A stretch of DNA of 64,000 nucleotides from Arabidopsis thaliana (taxonomy: Eukaryota > Streptophyta > Magnoliopsida > Brassicales > Brassicaceae): assembly GCF_000001735.4 (NCBI RefSeq), contig NC_003071.7:6503151-6567150 (forward strand). Direction: 5' to 3'. The notes under the pieces are model-generated. The model worked only from the letters and a program-made list of their open reading frames with translations, ran no database searches and was not told the DNA's origin. Both the position numbers and the translations under genes were made by a program. This document shows positions 57,839 to 64,000 of this stretch, in pieces; the first letter of the stretch is position 1; each line of letters opens with the position of its first letter.

Positions 57839-59697
57839 AACCGTTACTCACATTTCTTAACTGGACCACTAGTGGGTCTTCAAATGATGTCATGAACTTC
57901 ACATTCTTTGTTTGAAATTTATGAGGTAAACGACATGTGTTTCCGTAGAAAGTTTCATATAGCATTATAACTATACAGATTTCGGACCTCTATCCCACTT
58001 CATATGAAAGTTAAAGTCCAATTTCTCCTTAAATCGCAAGTTCGAATCCTTAATTTTCATAAATTCAAATTTTGTAGTTTATCTTTGGTTTACAGTGTCG
58101 AAGCAATGCCAAACGAAAACCAAGTAGACTAAACCAAATATAAATTGAGGGAGTTAAGTGAGTCTCCTGGACTAGTCGTCGTCGTTGTCCAAGTCTACCT
58201 ATATATATATCTTTTTTTTTTTTTTCTATTTCTGAAAAATCTTCCAAGTCTACTTGCACCATCTTGTACGCCTTATTAGTTATTACTGAGTCTATGGGCA
58301 CAACCAAATGAAAGCTGAAAGCTCTTCGATTGACTAATAAATCTCGATTATTTTTCATCTTTCCATTTTCACAATTCCATTTATTTATTTTTTTATAAAA
58401 AACAATTTAACTTCATTTATTTTCTTTATATAAAACTTACAAGAAAATCATTTTAATAAGACCAAATATTTATCAAAAAATAATAAATATTTTGTTACGA
58501 TAAAAAATATTAAAAATTTATGACAATTTTAAATATGTTTTTTAATTAAATGTTAAATTATATTCAAAGAAAAAATATCGTTGTTACAACAAGGTACAAT
58601 ACAATCATCACAACTTTTTTGCTGTAAAAAAAAAAAAACACTTTTTTGCTGTAACTAAGAGCATGCACATAGTTGATATCCTATGAGTATCATTAACAAT
58701 TTTTTACTATTAATTTTAATGTTTTTTATTGTTTGATATTTTTTATGATATTCGTAATAAATTGTTTCCAGTGGTGAGACCGATATTGGTATCATTAAAA
58801 ACAAAATATTTATAAAATCAAAAAATAAATTTATAAAAATATAAGATTACAAAATTACTGTAAAATTATGTCGCATAATCACGAAAAACCTACAAAATTA
58901 CTTACTCGCAGAAAATATAGCTAGTTGACTAAAATAGTAGAAAGACTATCAGAGAGAAAAATGAATTATTTTTTTTCAAGAAAAAACGACTTTCAAAAAC
59001 GAATCATGAGCCTCCACATCATCTGATACTGGGTATCAAAAGAATCACTGCAGTGATACGGTATCAAGCCTAAATCTATTGTTTGATCTATTAAAAATTA
59101 TTTATGACTCTTGATACTCTAAATGTCTCACCTATGTACATGGTCTAAAACGTCACATATATTGCGACAAACAAATCGAGTAGCTATTTCGTCACAATAT
59201 GTAACAATTGGTAAGCTTATCAAAACCATCACTAATGCATAATGAAATTATCATCTCTAAACCGTGACCGATACCGAGTCTCAAGTTCGTTACTAATTAC
59301 GACGAAACTATAGTTTCAAAATTTCATAGTTAATGACTTATAAAGTATCACTTATCTGGCACATATTACTAACTAAAAAACTGTCCTCGAACAATCATAT
59401 TTTTTGCTCCATTACAACAATTATTTTTGTCTTAAACTGTCACAAATGAATACTAAAAATTATGGTAATTAGTCAAAAGTATTAACTAAAACTATTGTTT
59501 CAAAACCGTCATATTTTGTGACTATAATAACGTCTTAATTATGTCACTCCTAACAACAAACCCATAGTTTCAAACCGTCGCAAACGATAACCAAAACAAA
59601 AGTCTCATATTCGTAAACAAAACAGCAACTTTTTTTTTTCTTGAAACCCTTGTGTTTGGTTACTACGACAGACTCATCTCCAATCCGATTTGACATT
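57838..59697. repeat. Paralogous block B (partner at 42355-44139)
   Basis: Same order of matching segments as block A, without the 760-bp insertion. It carries extra sequence at about 58080-58350 and 58630-59150 not seen in block A. It ends with CATCTCCAATCCGATTTGACA. Confidence 0.85.
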
Positions 59698-60050
59698 ATT
59701 GTTTTACTCAATTATTATCACAATGATACAAAAGCTTATCATGTATTAGATATTCATTATAAATTAATATTATAATATGAATTTATTAATTCATAATTAA
59801 AAAAACAAACCAATATCCATTAACGTAACCATGAAATATAAATAAAATCCAAAACAAATAACGTGATATGAGATAGAATTAAAAGCCTAAGTTATCCTGA
59901 GGAAACTAAATAAAACCCTACTAAATAAAATAGCAAATTCAATTAAGCAGCAAATCAAATTTAATTTCTTGGAGATTATTCCTCGAGGAGTAAATTCTCA
60001 TCAGGAATATTTTTCAATTCATTTTCAAGTTCTTCAATTTGATGAGTCTA
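59698..60050. other. AT-rich spacer before the Copia-like element
   Basis: No gene is visible. There is a short Glu-codon-like patch on the minus strand (CTTGAAAATGAATTG..), probably chance. Confidence 0.4.
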
Positions 60051-60055
60051 CCATT

Positions 60056-60377
60056 TATTAGAACACACATAAAAGCCCAAACTATATTTTTATAGAAGCC
60101 TATCCAAACTCATGTAATTAGGTTATCTAGCAAGTAGTCTCTCATGTATATATTCATGTATTGTGAACTATGTGTGTAACCTAGAGAGTTGCCACATTGA
60201 GCAACTCTTCTCTAGTCTCTATTGTATGAAATCAAATCCAAATCTATTTTACTCTTGAAGACAACTTAAAACTTTCACCTTTCTCTCTTCTTTTCATTTT
60301 CAATAAAGCTCATTGAGCTATTGCATTTTCAATCTCTTCTAATAAGCTCAATGAGCATATATTTAGAAATGTTTGCA
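60056..60377 (+). repeat. 5' LTR of the Copia-like element
   Basis: Same length (322 bp) and nearly the same sequence as 61519-61840, with scattered single-base differences (e.g. TATTTTTATAG here, TATCTTTATAG there). Confidence 0.92.
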
Positions 60378-60389
60378 TGGTATCAGAGC
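60378..60389 (+). promoter_or_regulatory. Primer-binding site TGGTATCAGAGC
   Basis: The standard plant Copia primer site, matching the 3' end of initiator Met-tRNA, directly after the 5' LTR. Confidence 0.9.
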
Positions 60390-60989
60390 ATCAGTCCATC
60401 TAAGGGATTTATGGTTTTACTCTCACTATCTTAGTCTCTGCTCACTCTTTGAAACGTCGAGCCTTCTATCTTTCCCACAATATCTAAAGCAAGGCTAGTC
60501 TTTAGTTTCTCTCACTTTCAGTAAACCCGACAGAAGAAATCTTAGTCTCATTATCTATGGATAAGATTCCAGTCTCGTCAGCGACAAAGTTTTCTGTTAA
60601 AGAATCACAAAAGCTTGATGAATCTGATGAAGGAGAAGCAACGAGAGCTAAAGCAAGAACTTGAGAGATTGGAGAAGAAAAGGTGAAGACTGGTTTCTGA
60701 GGAAGAGAGGCAGAATTGGTTGAAGATTTCTATGTATTAAACGAAGAGATCAGAGCCACCACTGCTTGAGTATGACTCTGCCTTGTCTAGTACGCCAGGT
60801 GTTCGACGAAAATTCCAGACTTGAATGTTGTCTCAGCTACATCGGAGATATAAACGGTAATGTATTTGCCTTGCTCTGAAACAGAACAAGAGTAATGATG
60901 ATGGTTGGTTTAGATTTCTAGGTCTGGAATTGAGAAGTTAGAATGAAATAGGTTGTTTAGTTTGGACAAATCAGATTAGGAGCACTTTG

Positions 60990-61200
60990 CTCAATCTATC
61001 TTCATGGAACGTTGGCTGTTGATGAGCTCTTGGAAGGGCTAAAAGCTGGTCTTGGTTTTGTTTTGATAAAGATGTGTTTATGGGCTGCAAAACTCTGTTG
61101 ATTTTATGGCAAACACAAGTTTTTGATTGACGCACGTAAGATGTTCGATAAAATGCCGTAGAGAAGAGAAACTGAGTATATAGATGCAAATTGTGATTGG
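60990..61200 (+). pseudogene. Possible captured host gene fragment (PPR-like)
   Basis: Inside the Copia-like element, codons at about 61108-61161 read GKHKFLIDARKMFDKMP and stop, close to the DARKMFDEMPxR core of plant pentatricopeptide repeats. Before it, about 61000-61080 reads HGTLAVDELLEGLKAGLGF, of unknown origin. Stops and shifts show it is not functional. The match is short, so the call is tentative; host sequence capture is known for other plant LTR elements. Confidence 0.45.
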
Positions 61201-61518
61201 CTAAAGAATGAGAAACAGATAGCTAGTAGGATCTAAGTAGTTGTGGGAAGAGAATTCTTCTTCTTCATGGGACAGCTTAGGGGAGTTAAACGAGGTAAAG
61301 AAAACCCGGACTCTTCGTGAGACAAATAGGTCAAAAGAACCTGAAAAGTTCTCACACTAAAGACTGATTTTATGGTGAAGAGATGCTACTATCTACAACC
61401 AAGTGATCTTGCTTTGTCTACTCATGCTCTTGTCAAGTCATCTCCATTTGTGCTGCCATTTCAATTGAAGTTCAAACTTGTCATGTTGCTTCCACACCAC
61501 GCCAAGTTTGCGGGGGAA

Positions 61519-61840
61519 TATTAGAACACACATAAAAGCCCAAACTATATCTTTATAGAAGCCCATCCAAACCCATGTAATTAGGTTATCTAGCAAGTAG
61601 TCTCTCATATATATATTCATGTATTGTGAACTATGTGTGTAACCTAGAGAGTTGCCACATTGAGCAACTCTTCTCTAGTCTCTATTGTATGAAATCAAAT
61701 CCAAATCTATTTTACTCTTGAAGACAACTTAAAGCTTTCACCTTTCTCTCTTCTTTTCATTTTCAATAAAGCTCATTGAGCTATTGCATTTTCAATCACT
61801 TCTAATAAGCTCAATGAGCATATATTTAGAAATGTTTTCA
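61519..61840 (+). repeat. 3' LTR of the Copia-like element
   Basis: 322 bp, follows the polypurine tract and ends TTTTCA before the CCATT target duplication. Confidence 0.92.
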
Positions 61841-61929
61841 CCATTGTAGGATCCAATACCAAAGGAAAGGTCTTCTGTTGACTAATCTTTCGTTTATTTT
61901 TCATTTTTTCGCTTTCATATTTTTTTTCT

Positions 61930-61941
61930 CTATATATAAAT
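61930..61941 (+). promoter_or_regulatory. TATA box of the BSP gene
   Basis: CTATATATAAAT lies about 65 bases upstream of the ATG, after a T/C-rich tract (TTTTTTTCTC). It remains intact although an LTR element lies about 90 bases further upstream. Confidence 0.75.
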
Positions 61942-62003
61942 CTTCCTCTAAACCTAAACAGATCATCGTCCAAAATACAAAAAGAGTAACCAAAAGAAAA
62001 AAA

Positions 62004-62681
62004 ATGGCTTGTCACAAAATTTTCCTTGTAATATCTCTAATGCTCGCTGTCTCATTGGTCAGTGCAGTTGACTTCTCTGTTGTCGACAATACTGGCGACT
62101 CTCCTGGAGGAAGGAGATTCCGGAATGAGATCGGCGGCGTGAGTTATGGCGAACAATCACTGAGAGATGCAACGGACTTCACGTGGCGTTTGTTCCAACA
62201 AACTAACCCTTCAGACAGAAAGGACGTTACAAAGATCACACTCTTCATGGAGAACAGTAACGGCATAGCATACAGCTCGCAAGACGAGATACATTACAAC
62301 GCGGGATCTCTCGTGGATGACAAAGGATATGTAAGGAGGGGATTTACCGGGGTGGTTTATCACGAGGTGGTCCATTCTTGGCAGTGGAACGGTGCAGGTC
62401 GGGCTCCGGGAGGGCTTATCGAAGGGATCGCGGATTACGTGAGGCTGAAAGCGGGTTATGTTGCGAGTCATTGGGTGAGGCCTGGTGGTGGTGATAGGTG
62501 GGATCAGGGTTACGATGTCACCGCTAGGTTTTTGGAGTATTGTAACGATTTGAGGAATGGATTTGTGGCGGAGCTGAACAAGAAGATGAGGAGTGACTAC
62601 AATGATGGCTTCTTTGTTGATTTGCTTGGGAAAGACGTTAATCAACTCTGGAGAGAGTACAAGGCCAACTATGGTCAATGA
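62004..62681 (+). CDS. Plant basic secretory protein (BSP), HExxH type
   Basis: A 225-residue secreted protein: signal peptide (about 1-21, HKIFLVISLMLAVSLVSA), then the BSP domain with VVDNTGDSPGGRRFRNEIG near the N-terminus. The metallopeptidase-like motif HEVVH is at 120-124 (VVYHEVVHSWQWNG), followed by a conserved EGIADYVRLKAG (140-151) that may supply the third metal ligand. It ends LWREYKANYGQ. Family members accumulate in the apoplast or vacuole, are induced in defence and are thought to be zinc peptidases, though substrates are not established. An in-frame ATG at 61878 is rejected because the TATA box would then be inside the coding sequence. All landmark residues are present, so the gene looks functional. 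Gene order suggests At2g15130 or a close tandem paralogue (At2g15220); I cannot tell which. Confidence 0.94.
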   Translation: MACHKIFLVISLMLAVSLVSAVDFSVVDNTGDSPGGRRFRNEIGGVSYGEQSLRDATDFTWRLFQQTNPSDRKDVTKITLFMENSNGIAYSSQDEIHYNAGSLVDDKGYVRRGFTGVVYHEVVHSWQWNGAGRAPGGLIEGIADYVRLKAGYVASHWVRPGGGDRWDQGYDVTARFLEYCNDLRNGFVAELNKKMRSDYNDGFFVDLLGKDVNQLWREYKANYGQ

Positions 62682-63054
62682 ATACAAAGTATAATAATTT
62701 AATTTAAGATATAAAATAGTATGCTATAAAAATAATACGTTTATATAAGAAATAAATATACTATGCTGTCCTTTGATGGTGTTGTAAGTTTCCATTGGAA
62801 AATGGATATACCTATTGATGTATTTTTTTTTAAAAAGAGTTGATATTATTGTTACGAAATTAGTATGATTATCTATAAGCTCATATGTATTGTTTCTTCT
62901 AATTTTAAAACATACTATTAATGATAGATAGAAAATGTAATTTAGTGTGTGATTGGTTCGTCTGTAACTGTAGATTTTTTATTATAGATTTTTTGCTGTA
63001 GAATTTTTGCTGTATGTGTGATGACTGTAGCTGTATATTTTATTGCTTTAAAAA
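62682..63054. other. 3' flank of BSP with a half MITE
   Basis: AT-rich. At about 62945 GTGTGATTGGTTCGTCTGTAACTGTAG resembles one end of a common hAT-type MITE, but the partner end is missing. Confidence 0.45.
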
Positions 63055-63230
63055 TTAGGGAGATTTGCAAAATTGCCCTTATTTTAATAACCTTTTGTAA
63101 AAGTGCCCTTTCCTGAAGGCCATTTTTAAAACTACCCCTTCTAATATGCCAAATGACTGTCTTACCCTCTGAATGATTAGGTTTCACGTTCGTTTCACAA
63201 ACTTCTTCGTTTTGGCACAAACTTCTTCGT

Positions 63231-63422
63231 TTTCCTCTCCGATTTCACTCAAAATCGCCGGCGAATTTCCTCTCCGATTTCACTCAAAATCGCTGACGAA
63301 TTCCCTCTCCGATTTCACTCAAAATCGCCAACGAATTTCCTCTCCGATTTCACTCAAAATCGCCGACGAATTTTCTCTCTGAGAAACCCCAAAATCGCAG
63401 ACGAATTTCCTCTCCGATAAAC
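63231..63422. repeat. 35-bp tandem repeats in the leader
   Basis: Units TTTCCTCTCCGATTTCACTC..GAA begin at 63231, 63266, 63301, 63336 and 63371, then a partial unit at 63406. The first four differ by a few bases; the fifth diverges (CTGAGAAACCCC). The 35-base period is not a multiple of three, so the array is unlikely to be coding. Confidence 0.92.
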
Positions 63423-63558
63423 CTGTTCTTCTGTGAAGGATTCAGATCATTTCTCTACGACGCAAACAATCCCCAGAGATATCGATTGATCCGACGGTAA
63501 CCGTTTTAATAATCGATTTTATAGTCAATCTGACGCTGTTTCATAACATGTTTTGCAG

Positions 63559-63901
63559 ATGGATTCAGAGAGTGAAATCCTTACATTGCCTGAACAAATC
63601 TACAGAGAAGGTGAGGAATCTATTGCACTGGGAACCGTTCAACAATACTCGGATTGGAATTTAGTTAGTAAAGTAGAGGAAGCTTTAGGCGAGTGTTTAT
63701 TTCAGAAGATTAGAAGTTCGTTTCTTGGTCCTCTAGTTGAATTGGGACCAAAAATGAAGGCTAAGAAGGGAATCAGATTTTCTGGAAAAATCTTTCACTA
63801 TCTCATGCAGCAGAGAGTGAAAACAAAAGGATCAACTCTTTGGTTTAGAGTTGATTCTCAACCTATCCGTTTCTCCTTGAGAGAGTTCTATCTCACAACA
63901 G
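63559..63901 (+). CDS. DUF1985-domain transposon protein, first coding exon (partial)
   Basis: After a probable splice acceptor (TTTTGCAG) the ATG at 63559 opens a frame: MDSESEILTLPEQIYREGEE, VSKVEEALGECLFQKIRSS, FLGPLVELGPKMKAKKGIRF, FHYLMQQRVKTKGSTLWFRV, PIRFSLREFYLTTG. This is the start of the DUF1985 domain found in MULE-encoded proteins with a Ulp1-like protease in many plants. A GT donor (GGTAATAAAG) at 63902 fits the usual exon end at TG(L). No frame damage is seen in this exon, but the rest of the gene is outside the window. The role in transposition is unproven. Confidence 0.8.
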
Positions 63902-64000
63902 GTAATAAAGTTTTACAATCGTTTTTAAAGCTTAATTAACTGTCGTAGAATGATTTACAAGGCATTTGCATAACTGTTTGCGTAGTTTACAATCGTTTTT

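Larger units (their letters stand above)
60056..61840 (+). mobile_element. Non-autonomous Copia-like LTR element (1,785 bp)
   Basis: Two 322-bp LTRs (60056-60377 and 61519-61840) start TATTAGAACACACATAAAAG and end TTTGCA / TTTTCA. The primer site TGGTATCAGAGC (60378-60389), complementary to initiator Met-tRNA as in many Copia elements, follows the 5' LTR, and a polypurine tract GCGGGGGAA precedes the 3' LTR. CCATT flanks both sides exactly (60051-60055 and 61841-61845). The 1,141-bp interior has no gag or pol, so movement would depend on another element. The LTRs begin TA instead of TG in both copies. The element sits about 90 bases upstream of the BSP TATA box. Confidence 0.9.
63055..64000 (+). 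mobile_element. Start of a Mutator-like (Ulp1/DUF1985) element, cut by the window end
   Basis: The sequence GGGAGATTTGCAAAATTGCCC..AAAAGTGCCC at about 63058 looks like the outer end of plant MULEs that carry DUF1985 and Ulp1-type protease genes. It is followed by a leader with tandem repeats and the DUF1985 coding exon. The rest lies beyond the window, so neither the other end nor a target duplication can be checked. Confidence 0.65.

Noticed and set aside
61878..62003. Upstream in-frame ATG extending the BSP by 42 residues
   Set aside because: The extension would translate the TATA box and leader, and it places a non-native sequence before a clear signal peptide. The ATG at 62004 matches the start of the related gene at 55259.
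1..64000. CRISPR arrays, operons or bacterial-type ribosome sites
   Set aside because: Introns, LRR receptors, plant transposons and TATA promoters show a plant nuclear genome; tandem repeats here lack spacer structure.
1..64000. tRNA or rRNA genes
   Set aside because: I saw no convincing cloverleaf with A and B boxes by eye. A tRNAscan run would be decisive; the only tRNA-related signals are retrotransposon primer sites.

Overview
The window is plant nuclear DNA from a Brassicaceae genome. The gene order (RLP18-like, LTP7-like, RLP19-like, KCS8-like, basic secretory proteins) matches what I remember of the At2g15040 to At2g15130 stretch of Arabidopsis chromosome 2, so Arabidopsis, probably A. 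thaliana or a close relative, is my best guess. That match is from memory; no search was run. The layout is typical of a pericentromere-proximal arm: a few intact genes, mostly on the plus strand, in AT-rich DNA full of broken transposons, solo LTRs, MITEs and gene relics.

Region by region. 1-3.1 kb: decayed, still intron-bearing copy of a WD40/bromodomain gene. 4.4-9.2 kb: RLP18-like receptor pseudogene, split by a 2,050-bp solo LTR with a perfect 5-bp target duplication. 9.2-15.3 kb: Emigrant-like MITE, LINE fragment, two solo LTRs of one family and a Tourist-like MITE. 15.7-16.7 kb: LTP7-like lipid transfer protein gene with a tiny second exon. 16.7-21.1 kb: AT-rich DNA with a second LINE fragment. 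21.1-30 kb: decayed CACTA (En/Spm) element on the minus strand, with another solo LTR inside its first gene. 30.6-33.6 kb: intact RLP19-like receptor. 34-39 kb: LTR/PPT relic, a minisatellite and AT-rich DNA. 39.2-40.6 kb: intact KCS8-like fatty-acid elongase. 40.5-46 kb: repeats and a basic-secretory-protein (BSP) stub. 46.1-55.1 kb: Ty3-type Tat-lineage retrotransposon with antisense ORFs and an almost deleted 5' LTR. 55.3-59.7 kb: chimeric BSP::KCS pseudogene and a second copy of the KCS 3' flank. 60.1-61.8 kb: short Copia-like element with two 322-bp LTRs. 62.0-62.7 kb: intact BSP gene. 63.1-64 kb: start of a DUF1985-type (Ulp1-MULE) element that runs off the window.

Probable functions: RLP19 is a kinase-less LRR surface receptor, LTP7 an apoplastic lipid carrier, KCS8 the condensing enzyme of very-long-chain fatty acid elongation, and the BSP a secreted HExxH-type protein tied to defence in this family. 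They are not an operon; each has its own TATA-like box. The most informative structures are evolutionary. KCS and BSP sequences recur in a broken tandem array, and nested insertions with readable target duplications give a relative order of events. Three solo LTRs share one layout but carry different short palindromes upstream of TATA. I found no convincing undescribed system; the LTR palindrome module and the BSP/KCS chimera most merit a second look.
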